This document shows, in pieces, positions 57,375 to 64,000 of a DNA stretch of 64,000 nucleotides (its first letter is position 1; each line of letters starts with the position of its first letter). The notes beneath the pieces were generated by a model that saw nothing but the letters and a program-made list of their open reading frames with translations, was not told where the DNA came from and made no database searches. Position numbers and translations under genes: made by a program. The DNA comes from Marinomonas profundi (GTDB lineage Bacteria; Pseudomonadota; Gammaproteobacteria; Pseudomonadales; Marinomonadaceae), in assembly GCF_020694005.1 (NCBI RefSeq), contig NZ_CP073013.1:248001-312000 (forward strand), given 5' to 3'.

Positions 57375-57421
57375 TCTCTCGTTCCCACGCTCCTGCGTGG
57401 AAATGCATACCTGACCTACCA
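57375..57421. repeat. Short palindromic repeat, copy 3 (right of the toxin-antitoxin pair)
   Basis: Same element as 56636-56681, direct orientation, with CCACGC/GCGTGG arms; differs only in a few bases such as GTT for GCT and a TGACC for AGCC tail. Confidence 0.85.
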
Positions 57422-57460
57422 AATTTTAAACAGAAACCCTGTCGATTATGACGCATTCAA

Positions 57461-57491
57461 ATAAAAACGCACCAAAACTAGGCGTTTTTGT
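57461..57491 (-). terminator. Terminator overlapping the stop codon of the EamA gene
   Basis: AAAAACGC (57463-57470) / GCGTTTTT (57482-57489); the gene's TAG stop (57478-57480) lies in the loop. T5 follows on the minus strand. Confidence 0.65.
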
Positions 57492-58371
57492 GTGTTCGGT
57501 TTCTGGCAAAGATCACCAGTAACACGCCGCCTAAGACGCTTAATGTGGCGATGGCAAGGTGTAAGCTGATGGATTCATTGGCGAATATCACGCCGCCTAG
57601 GGTGGCGATAATAGGCACTAAGAGTTGTAAGACAGCGGCGGTGGAAGCACTAAGATAAGGCAAGACGGCGTACCAGATAGCGTAGCCGAGTCCTGAGGTA
57701 ATGGCTCCTGAGGTGATCGCTAACATAACCCCTTCAAACTGGGCGTTCGGTGATGGCTCGGTATTGAGGTAAATCACCAGCAAAGCGACAAACAACATGG
57801 GGAGAGTTCGAACAAAGTTTGACGTGGTGGCAAATAACGGCTTAGTTGATACCTTGCCTCGCCATGTGTACAAGCCCCACGCGACGCCGGCTAGCGTCAT
57901 TAAGACAAAGCCTAATAAAGAAGGCGACGACAAGGTTGGCAGCACTAGGTAGACGAAGCCGGCAAAGGCGATTGCCAGCCCCAGCCATTCCAACCAAACC
58001 AGCTTCTGCCCTGCCCAGACAGCGAATAGGATCAAGGTCAGCTGCACGGCGCCAAAGAGTATCAAGGCGCCCATTCCCGTCGCTAAGGTAACATAGGCAT
58101 AGGAAAAACCTAAGGCGTAAATAAACAGCGCAAAGGCCGATAGCCAGCTGCCTTCCAACCATGCGGTGTTTACATCACGGCGCTGTTGTTTTAGAAATTG
58201 AAACGCACAAAGCAACACCAAGGTAACGGCACCGCTGAGCAAGCGCCAGCTGGTGAATTGCGCCGGGTCGATAAGGCCACCGTTAAGCGCCAAACGGCAC
58301 AAGACCGAGTTTGCCGCGAAGGCCAACAAAGCAAGACTCACAAAGACACATAACCGTAGCAAACTTGTCAT
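57478..58371 (-). CDS. EamA-family transporter
   Basis: 297 aa from ATG 58371 (TTG at 58374 rejected). Two EamA repeats, ten helices. Motifs NSVLCRLALNGG, LLSGAVTLVLL, ANESISLHLAIATLSVLGGVLLV. A second DMT carrier 0.9 kb from the first on the other side of the toxin-antitoxin pair, but the two are too different to be a simple duplication. Substrate unknown. Confidence 0.87.
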   Translation of the reverse strand: MTSLLRLCVFVSLALLAFAANSVLCRLALNGGLIDPAQFTSWRLLSGAVTLVLLCAFQFLKQQRRDVNTAWLEGSWLSAFALFIYALGFSYAYVTLATGMGALILFGAVQLTLILFAVWAGQKLVWLEWLGLAIAFAGFVYLVLPTLSSPSLLGFVLMTLAGVAWGLYTWRGKVSTKPLFATTSNFVRTLPMLFVALLVIYLNTEPSPNAQFEGVMLAITSGAITSGLGYAIWYAVLPYLSASTAAVLQLLVPIIATLGGVIFANESISLHLAIATLSVLGGVLLVIFARNRTHKNA

Positions 58372-58510
58372 CAATTTGTTCCACAGCCTAGTTAACCTTA
58401 GACCTGTACCTTATCAAAGAAAGCGCCACTGTTACGCACTGGCACCAGATTTGCAAGCCTATGATTAACGTCCATCAGTGGTATTTTGCTGGACCCAAGA
58501 AGGAATCGAT

Positions 58511-59332
58511 ATGACACCGCTTTTAATTTTCACCGATTTAGATGGCACTTTACTCGACCATCACACCTACTGTTTTCAACCTGCGCTAGCGGCTATGAGG
58601 TCTTTAAAGACCTTTTCCATTCCTTGTGTCATCAATACCAGCAAGACTTTTGTCGAGCTTATCGAGCTTAGAAAGGCGCTTCATCACCAAGATCCTTTTA
58701 TCGTGGAAAACGGTTCTGCGGTGTATATCCCGAAACATTCCGCCCTCACGTTAGACGAAACATTAGAAGACTGTGGCGATTATTGGCGTAAGTCATTTGG
58801 CCCAAAACGCGACGAGTTAATCGAGCTGACCAATGACAAACAAGAGCAATACTCCTTTAAACGCTTTATCGACATGACGTGGCAAGAGTTGGTTTCCCTT
58901 ACCGGATTAAGTGAAACCAATGCCAAACAAGCCCTGCAGCGGGAATTTACCGAGCCTATGGTGTGGATGGACTCTAACCTTGCGTTAAGTGTCTTCCGCG
59001 ATGATCTGGCCAAGTTTGGCGTACAGGTACAAAAAGGCGGGCGTTTTGCGCATTTAATGGGCGAGCACTGCGATAAAGCAAACGCCATGTTATGGCTCAA
59101 AGCCGTATACGAGCAACAAAGCGACGAAGCGATCACCACCATGGCGTTAGGCGATGGGGAAAACGACGTAGGCATGCTGAGCAAAGCCGACATTCCGGTG
59201 GTGATTCGGTCCCCTGTTCATGCGCCACCAGAAATCCCCAACCGTTGTGACGCTTGGTTGAGCGACGCTTATGGCCCCGAAGGCTGGGCGCAAGCCATCA
59301 ACAGAGTATTAATCCAACAAGGTATTTTGTAA
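58511..59332 (+). CDS. Glucosyl- (or mannosyl-) 3-phosphoglycerate phosphatase
   Basis: 273 aa from ATG 58511 (AAGGA upstream). HAD-IIB phosphatase: nucleophile/acid Asp9 and Asp11 in FTDLDGTLL, Thr in INTSKTFVEL, FIVENGSAVYIPKH, and motif IV LGDGENDVGML. The MPGP/YedP subfamily dephosphorylates glucosyl- or mannosyl-3-phosphoglycerate. It is next to a GpgS homologue, which settles glucosyl as the likely sugar. Head of the glucosylglycerate operon. Confidence 0.9.
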   Translation: MTPLLIFTDLDGTLLDHHTYCFQPALAAMRSLKTFSIPCVINTSKTFVELIELRKALHHQDPFIVENGSAVYIPKHSALTLDETLEDCGDYWRKSFGPKRDELIELTNDKQEQYSFKRFIDMTWQELVSLTGLSETNAKQALQREFTEPMVWMDSNLALSVFRDDLAKFGVQVQKGGRFAHLMGEHCDKANAMLWLKAVYEQQSDEAITTMALGDGENDVGMLSKADIPVVIRSPVHAPPEIPNRCDAWLSDAYGPEGWAQAINRVLIQQGIL

Positions 59333-59384
59333 CCACAGCAAGAGAAGAAAACACCAACAACGATAAGAATATTAGGAGAAACAT

Positions 59385-60614
59385 ATGGGCGACTTTCATC
59401 AGAACGGCATCATCACCACACTTCACAACTTGGCACACCGCCCGCTAGAAGAAATGGAACAAGAGCTGTGCGAGTTCGCTAAAACGCGGCCCATGTCGCT
59501 TATCCTGCCTTGTTTGTATTCCGAGCTGGAAACAGACGCCATGCCGAATATTCTCAAGCATTTGCAGCAAGTGCCTTACTTATCTGAAATCGTCATCGGG
59601 TTAGACCGAGCCACGGAAGAACAATACCGCCACGCGCTGGCGTTTTTCAGTGTATTGCCACAAAACGTTAAAGTACTTTGGAATGATGGCCCACGTTTAC
59701 GAGAAATCGACAGCCTGTTAAAAGGCGAACATCTTTCCCCTTCGGACCCAGGAAAAGGCCGCAATGTCTGGTTTTGCATGGGGTATAACCTAGCCGCAGG
59801 CAAAGCCGAATCCATTGCCATGCACGATTGTGACATTGTCACCTATGACCGAGAGCTGCTCGCGCGGTTGATTTACCCGGTGGCCAACCCAAATTTTAAC
59901 TACGAATTCTGCAAAGGCTTTTACGCCCGCGCCGCCAATGGCAAGATGAATGGCCGCGTCAGCCGCTTATTGGTCACGCCTTTATTGTGTTCCCTTAAAA
60001 AAGTCTTTGGGCATTTGGATTATTTGGATTACCTAGACAGCTACCGTTATCCATTAGCTGGCGAATTTTCCTTTCGCCGCGATGTGATGACAGATTTGCG
60101 CATTCCGAGTGATTGGGGATTGGAGATTGGCGTACTGAGTGAAATGTACCGTAACTACTCGACCAACCGTTTGTGTCAGGTCGACATTGCCGACATCTAC
60201 GATCACAAACATCAAGATTTATCGGCCGATAACGACGATGGCGGTTTGTCTAAAATGTCCATCGACATCACCAAGGCGATTTTCAGAAAGCTCGCCACCA
60301 ATGGCACTATTTTCAACCAAGAAACCTTCCGCACCATCAAAGCCACCTACTACCGTGTCGCGCTGGATTTCATTGAAACCTACAAAAACGACGCCGAAAT
60401 CAATGGTCTCAAATTAGACGTACATGCCGAAGAGCAAGCCGTTGAATTATTCGCCAGCAATATCATGAAAGCAGGCAATCAATATTTAGAAAACCCAATG
60501 GAAACGCCTTTTATTCCTAGTTGGAACCGAGTTGTCAGTGCTTTTCCTGGCGTGATGAATCAACTGGCTCAAGCCGTCGAATTGGATATGGCCCAATATG
60601 GTCCTAAAAAATAG
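59385..60614 (+). CDS. gpgS: Glucosyl-3-phosphoglycerate synthase
   Basis: 409 aa, GT81-type glycosyltransferase. Transfers glucose from NDP-glucose to 3-phosphoglycerate, the first step of glucosylglycerate synthesis. Seen: SLILPCLYSELE opening, GLDRATEEQY, DPGKGRNVWF (121-130), the metal-binding HDCD (147-150), and PLAGEFSFRR. 52 bases after the phosphatase with a TAGGAG ribosome site. The stop region is triplicated (next entry). Confidence 0.92.
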   Translation: MGDFHQNGIITTLHNLAHRPLEEMEQELCEFAKTRPMSLILPCLYSELETDAMPNILKHLQQVPYLSEIVIGLDRATEEQYRHALAFFSVLPQNVKVLWNDGPRLREIDSLLKGEHLSPSDPGKGRNVWFCMGYNLAAGKAESIAMHDCDIVTYDRELLARLIYPVANPNFNYEFCKGFYARAANGKMNGRVSRLLVTPLLCSLKKVFGHLDYLDYLDSYRYPLAGEFSFRRDVMTDLRIPSDWGLEIGVLSEMYRNYSTNRLCQVDIADIYDHKHQDLSADNDDGGLSKMSIDITKAIFRKLATNGTIFNQETFRTIKATYYRVALDFIETYKNDAEINGLKLDVHAEEQAVELFASNIMKAGNQYLENPMETPFIPSWNRVVSAFPGVMNQLAQAVELDMAQYGPKK

Positions 60615-60646
60615 TGGCCCTAAAAATAATGGCTCTAAAAAGTAGT
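60600..60646 (+). repeat. Degenerate tandem repeat at the gpgS stop codon
   Basis: Three copies of about 15-16 bases (ggtcctaaaaaatagt, ggccctaaaaataat, ggctctaaaaagtagt). The first contains the gpgS TAG (60612-60614); each later copy again carries a TAG/TAA-like trinucleotide. Confidence 0.85.
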
Positions 60647-60686
60647 GAACCTAAGTCAATTTGATATTAAACACAGGTAGGTAAAC

Positions 60687-62444
60687 ATGGAAACTGCACC
60701 TTTATCGTCCTTAGAGCAGCGAATTATTGCTCATTTACACGTCATCTACCCAAACGTGGATCATAAAGACTTGGCTGAGAAATGTTTAACTAGGTTTCAC
60801 CTCGACCCCACCACGAAATCCCCTCGACCCCATCGGAATCTGTGGGATCAGTCAGACATCATGCTGATTACCTATGCGGACACCTTGCGAAAAAAAACAG
60901 AAGCGCCATTAAAAACCTTGCATAACTTTGTTAAAAGCACCTTGTCAGACTGCATCTCGGCGGTGCATTTATTGCCCTTCTTCCCTTATAGCTCAGACGA
61001 TGGCTTTAGCGTGATGGATTACACCACGGTGAACCCATCCTGCGGTCGCTGGGCAGATGTGGTGAATCTTTCCAAGGATTTTAAAGTCATGGGCGATTTG
61101 GTGATTAACCATTGCTCTAGCCGAAGCTTGTGGTTTGAAAATTACAAAGCTGGCGTTGACCCCGGCTCGCGCTTTTTTTATGAAGCCGACCCAAACGCCG
61201 ATTTAAGCGCCGTGGTTCGTCCTAGAACCTCGCCACTGCTGCGTGAAGTGCAAACCAAAAATGGCACCAAATACCTGTGGTGTACCTTCAGTCATGACCA
61301 AATTGATTTAAACTTCGAAAACCCAGAAGTGCTGTTGGAGTTTCTCAGTATCGTTCACCTTTATCTTGAAAAGGGCATTCGCTGGTTTCGCTTGGACGCG
61401 GTGGCTTTTTTGTGGAAAATTCCCGGTACCCGTTGCATAAATCTTCCGCAAACCCACGAAATGATCCGCTTATTGCGCTTAATGATTGAACATTACGCCC
61501 CAGAAGCGGTGATTATCACCGAAACCAATATTCCCAATCAGGAAAATCTAACCTATTTTGGCAACGCCAACGAAGCGCATTTGATTTACAACTTCTCCTT
61601 ACCGCCGCTGTTAATCAACAGTCTCGTGACAGGAAATTGTCACCATTTAAAGCAATGGTTAATGAGCATGACCCCAGCACAGCAAGGCACAACCTACCTG
61701 AACTTTCTGGCCTCCCATGACGGAATAGGATTACGACCAACCGAAGGCTTGCTGTCTGAATGGGAGTTGGAAACGCTGATCAACACCATGAAACGCTTTG
61801 GTGGCAAAATCAGTTCTCGTACTACGCCACAAGGGGAAGCCAAGCCCTATGAAATTAATATCAGCCTGTGGAACGCTTTATCAGGATCGGCACAACAAGG
61901 CCCAGATCAATGGCAGTTTGCGCGCTTTTTATGTGCTGCGGGGGTAATGATGGCGCTGGAAGGCGTTCCGGCTTTTTATATTCACAGCTTGTTTGGCACC
62001 GAGAACGATTTAGAACGGGTCGACAACACCGGCCAGTTCCGCTCTATTAACCGTCACATCTGGGACATGGAAGATTTGGAGCATGTATTAAACACGCCAA
62101 CCCATCATCAAAAAGTGTTCCAAAGCGTGACAAAACTGATTCAAATACGTCGTGCTCAACCCGCGTTTCACCCCAATGCGACGCAATACATTTTGCACAT
62201 GGGGGAAAACTTGTTCGCTTTCTGGCGTCAGAGTCTAGACCGAAGACAAAGCCTGTTTGCCGTCTACAATATGACAGACCAACCGCAAAATTTTAACTTG
62301 TCTGAACTCAATCTCATCGCCACCGATGACTGGACAGATCTTGTCTCAGAACAAGTGTACGAAGACCACCTAGGCAAGGTCACCTTAATGCCCTATCAAT
62401 TTGTCTGGCTGGCGAATAACAGAGGGAAAACCAAAAACAGTTAA
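60687..62444 (+). CDS. GH13 sucrose-phosphorylase-like glucosylglycerate phosphorylase
   Basis: 585 aa, (beta/alpha)8 GH13 subfamily 18. Catalytic residues seen: nucleophile Asp237 in IRWFRLDAVAF, acid/base Glu279 in VIITETNIP, transition-state Asp345 in LASHDGIGLRPTEG. The length (about 90 longer than sucrose phosphorylase) and place after gpgS point to glucosylglycerate phosphorylase (glucosylglycerate + Pi = glucose-1-P + glycerate). Sucrose or sucrose-6-phosphate phosphorylase are alternatives. AGGTAGG ribosome site. Confidence 0.88.
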   Translation: METAPLSSLEQRIIAHLHVIYPNVDHKDLAEKCLTRFHLDPTTKSPRPHRNLWDQSDIMLITYADTLRKKTEAPLKTLHNFVKSTLSDCISAVHLLPFFPYSSDDGFSVMDYTTVNPSCGRWADVVNLSKDFKVMGDLVINHCSSRSLWFENYKAGVDPGSRFFYEADPNADLSAVVRPRTSPLLREVQTKNGTKYLWCTFSHDQIDLNFENPEVLLEFLSIVHLYLEKGIRWFRLDAVAFLWKIPGTRCINLPQTHEMIRLLRLMIEHYAPEAVIITETNIPNQENLTYFGNANEAHLIYNFSLPPLLINSLVTGNCHHLKQWLMSMTPAQQGTTYLNFLASHDGIGLRPTEGLLSEWELETLINTMKRFGGKISSRTTPQGEAKPYEINISLWNALSGSAQQGPDQWQFARFLCAAGVMMALEGVPAFYIHSLFGTENDLERVDNTGQFRSINRHIWDMEDLEHVLNTPTHHQKVFQSVTKLIQIRRAQPAFHPNATQYILHMGENLFAFWRQSLDRRQSLFAVYNMTDQPQNFNLSELNLIATDDWTDLVSEQVYEDHLGKVTLMPYQFVWLANNRGKTKNS

Positions 62445-62510
62445 CGCTTGTTTCGTGTTTAGCAACACATCGTATCAATTTATGTTCACAAAACCGGTCA
62501 ATAAAAATGA

Positions 62511-62529
62511 GACAATGATAACCATTATC
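62511..62529 (+). promoter_or_regulatory. Fur box upstream of the siderophore/heme-binding protein
   Basis: GACAATGATAACCATTATC matches the 19-bp Fur consensus GATAATGATAATCATTATC at 17 positions. It is followed by ACTGATAATG, a possible second half-site. About 65-80 bases before the gene start. Confidence 0.9.
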
Positions 62530-62595
62530 AAATACTGATAATGTTGTTTTTATTTCAACGCATGGTTTTATTTCAACACATAGGTAATTGTGAAC

Positions 62596-63462
62596 ATGAT
62601 GAATTTACGAAAAATACTCGCCATCGGAAGCTTGGCTGCATTCAGTCAATTGGCTACGGCAGCAACCCCTTCGCCAACCGCGGCGCTGTTTGATCTTGGA
62701 AGCTTAGATACCATGGTGGCTCTAGGCTTAGGGGACAATGTGGTTGCTGTCCCCAAGCAAACACTTCCAGATTATTTAACCCAATTTAATGACGCACGTT
62801 ACACCGACGTTGGCGGCTTAAAAAATCCCGATCTAAAAACGCTAACCACCTTGCGCCCTGATCTTATTGTGATCACCGGCCGTCAAGCCGGCAGCAAAGC
62901 GGAATTAGAAACCATTAGTAAGGTAAAACAAGTTAACGCTTCAGGGGAGGATTACTGGACAAGCTTCAGCGCCAATGTGACGTCTCTTGCGGCTGAGTTT
63001 AAGGCACAAGCCGCCGCAGAGCGCGCCCTTGCAGAATTAAACACAAACATAGCATCCACAAAAGCGGCCATCAAAGGCGCGCCAACTGCGCTGTTTGTCA
63101 CCCATAACAATGGCGCTTTCAGCCTGCGTAATGAGCCGATAGCGACCCAGCTATTAGGACTAGCGTCTTCTACGCTTCCCGATCATGTAAAGTCTCAACA
63201 ACGCGGCACACGAAGCTTTACCTCTCTTAAAGCAAGCGATATTGCACAGATGAAGCCGACAACCTTGTTTATCATTGATCGCAGCGCGGCCATTGGTAAT
63301 ACAAAAGAAGCACTCGATGTTGAAAAACTCAAAGCAGACCTAGCGGCTCAAGGTGGTCAGTCTATTAAGGTGGCTTACTTGTCGCCTAGACTTTGGTATT
63401 TGTCGGGCAATGGTTTGCAAAGCTTAAACTTGCAAATCAAAGAAATCGCCAACGCGCTTTGA
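62596..63462 (+). CDS. Periplasmic siderophore/heme-binding protein
   Basis: 288 aa from ATG 62596; a GTG at 62590 is equally well placed for the AGGT site. Signal peptide (LRKILAIGSLAAFSQLATAA, cleavage about 23). Class III periplasmic binding fold (FatB/CeuE/FpuA type): ALGLGDNVVAVPKQTLPDYL, DVGGLKNPDLKTLTTLRPDLIVITGRQ and a C-terminal SPRLWYLSGNGLQSLNLQI. Binds a ferric siderophore or heme. Its permease and ATPase are not adjacent; the FecCD/FecE pair at 13-15 kb lacks just this component. Fur-controlled. Confidence 0.9.
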   Translation: MMNLRKILAIGSLAAFSQLATAATPSPTAALFDLGSLDTMVALGLGDNVVAVPKQTLPDYLTQFNDARYTDVGGLKNPDLKTLTTLRPDLIVITGRQAGSKAELETISKVKQVNASGEDYWTSFSANVTSLAAEFKAQAAAERALAELNTNIASTKAAIKGAPTALFVTHNNGAFSLRNEPIATQLLGLASSTLPDHVKSQQRGTRSFTSLKASDIAQMKPTTLFIIDRSAAIGNTKEALDVEKLKADLAAQGGQSIKVAYLSPRLWYLSGNGLQSLNLQIKEIANAL

Positions 63463-63500
63463 TGCATTGCCTTTCGTAAATTGCGTTTAATCCATTTAAT

Positions 63501-63612
63501 AGTTTTGTAGGCCTGATGAGGGAGGGACGACCGTAATCAGGCGTGTGACGCTATTTAGCCTACAATTGGTTGATTTATATTGGTTTTTGTAGGCCGTCAA
63601 AAACCCGACAAC
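63501..63612. repeat. Dispersed intergenic repeat, copy C
   Basis: TTTTGTAGGCCTGATGAGGG opening with CCTGAT/ATCAGG arms, TAGCCTACAATTGGTTG, then a truncated GTAGGCCGT module. Same family as 1351-1635 and 21323-21506. Confidence 0.8.
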
Positions 63613-63619
63613 ACCAAAC

Positions 63620-63651
63620 CAAATTCCTTGCTGACCAGCAAGGGATTTTTA
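63620..63651. terminator. Hairpin between the binding-protein gene and the SMR gene
   Basis: CCTTGCT (63626-63632) / AGCAAGG (63637-63643) extended by AATT/GATT pairs, followed by T5 on the plus strand and the stop of the SMR gene on the minus strand. Likely ends the binding-protein transcript. Confidence 0.7.
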
Positions 63652-63978
63652 ATGATTCACCGTTTTAGAGAATACGTTAATCACCACCACACCGATGACG
63701 ATCAAAGACATGCCAATGCACGCCGCTAGATCGAGTTTTTCATGGTTAAATAAATAACCAAACACCGAGATCAAGACGATACCCAGTCCCGACCAAATGG
63801 CGTACGTGACGCCGGTTGGCATGGAGCGCATCACAATCGTTAGCAAGTAAAAAGACACCGCATAACCGACGACCAGTACAATGCTGGGGCCTAACTTAGT
63901 AAACGAGTCCGACGCTTTTAGCGCCGTGGTGGCAATCACTTCCGCCAATATCGCCAGAAACAATATAAAATATGTCAT
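63649..63978 (-). CDS. EmrE-type small multidrug resistance pump
   Basis: 109 aa, four helices. Essential Glu13 in the first helix (LAILAEVIATTALKAS) matches EmrE Glu14, and Trp62 in TYAIWSGLGIVLI matches EmrE Trp63. Dimeric antiporter exchanging H+ for cationic drugs or quaternary ammonium compounds; a guanidinium exporter (Gdx/SugE) is unlikely because its GPIPTV... pattern is missing. Start with upstream GAAGG. Confidence 0.93.
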   Translation of the reverse strand: MTYFILFLAILAEVIATTALKASDSFTKLGPSIVLVVGYAVSFYLLTIVMRSMPTGVTYAIWSGLGIVLISVFGYLFNHEKLDLAACIGMSLIVIGVVVINVFSKTVNH

Positions 63979-64000
63979 ACGCTCGGACCTTCTCTCAGCA

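Overview
The window is 64 kb of a moderate-GC gammaproteobacterial chromosome. Gene content and protein style point to a marine oceanospirillalean, most likely Marinomonas or a close relative: a clustered fatty-acid oxidation locus of Pseudomonas/Marinomonas type, an Rnk homologue, a Cpx system, a glucosylglycerate compatible-solute cluster, and many small transporters. This is inferred from recognised families, not from a database search. I see no rRNA, tRNA, phage, IS transposase or CRISPR array. Genes are dense, and most are ordinary chromosomal functions.

Layout. 0-1.3 kb: end of trpB and trpA, both divergent from the enteric type. 1.3-1.9 kb: a repeat-filled spacer. 1.9-3.5 kb: fasciclin lipoprotein, exported MsrB and a cold-shock protein. 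3.7-12 kb: an amino-sugar locus. nagB-kinase-nagA (minus strand, stop/start overlaps) diverges from an ABC sugar importer with its own GntR/UTRA regulator, and the shared control region carries an 11-bp inverted repeat. 12.2-16.4 kb: secreted orphan protein, FecCD/FecE iron-type importer without a binding protein, MFS exporter. 16.4-23.4 kb: rnk, FucP-type symporter, ZntA-type metal ATPase with a textbook MerR-type promoter, small hypothetical protein, MITE-like repeat, isochorismatase-family hydrolase, pentapeptide-repeat protein, thioesterase. 23.5-30.3 kb: chemoreceptor, katG, codA-like deaminase, 2-hydroxyacid dehydrogenase. 30.5-41.4 kb: fadBA, etfBA, enoyl-CoA hydratase with DUF2889, fadD, SCP2 protein and acyl-CoA dehydrogenase, all on the minus strand and together almost a complete beta-oxidation pathway. 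41.6-52.3 kb: CobW-type GTPase with a slippage-prone His-Asp tract, DUF481 barrel, SpoU methyltransferase, TraB/GumN protein, NCS2 purine permease, methyltransferase, small orphan, cpxRA with a divergent Spy/CpxP chaperone and a CpxR-box pair between them, small membrane protein, beta-barrel. 52.4-58.4 kb: ilvE, PAS-GGDEF cyclase, TauE/SafE exporter, two EamA transporters and a YefM/ParE-type toxin-antitoxin pair bracketed by direct repeats. 58.5-62.4 kb: glucosyl-3-phosphoglycerate phosphatase, synthase and a GH13 glucosylglycerate-type phosphorylase, which would make and recycle a compatible solute. 62.5-64 kb: Fur-box-preceded siderophore/heme binding protein, another copy of the dispersed repeat, and an EmrE-type SMR pump.

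The most notable structure outside ordinary genes is the repeat content: a dispersed family (about 1.35-1.63, 21.3-21.5 and 63.5-63.6 kb), a second short palindrome (1.64, 56.64 and 57.38 kb) that brackets the toxin-antitoxin module, in-frame short tandem repeats in three envelope or metal-related proteins, and short tandem duplications at or just beyond the stop codons of three genes.
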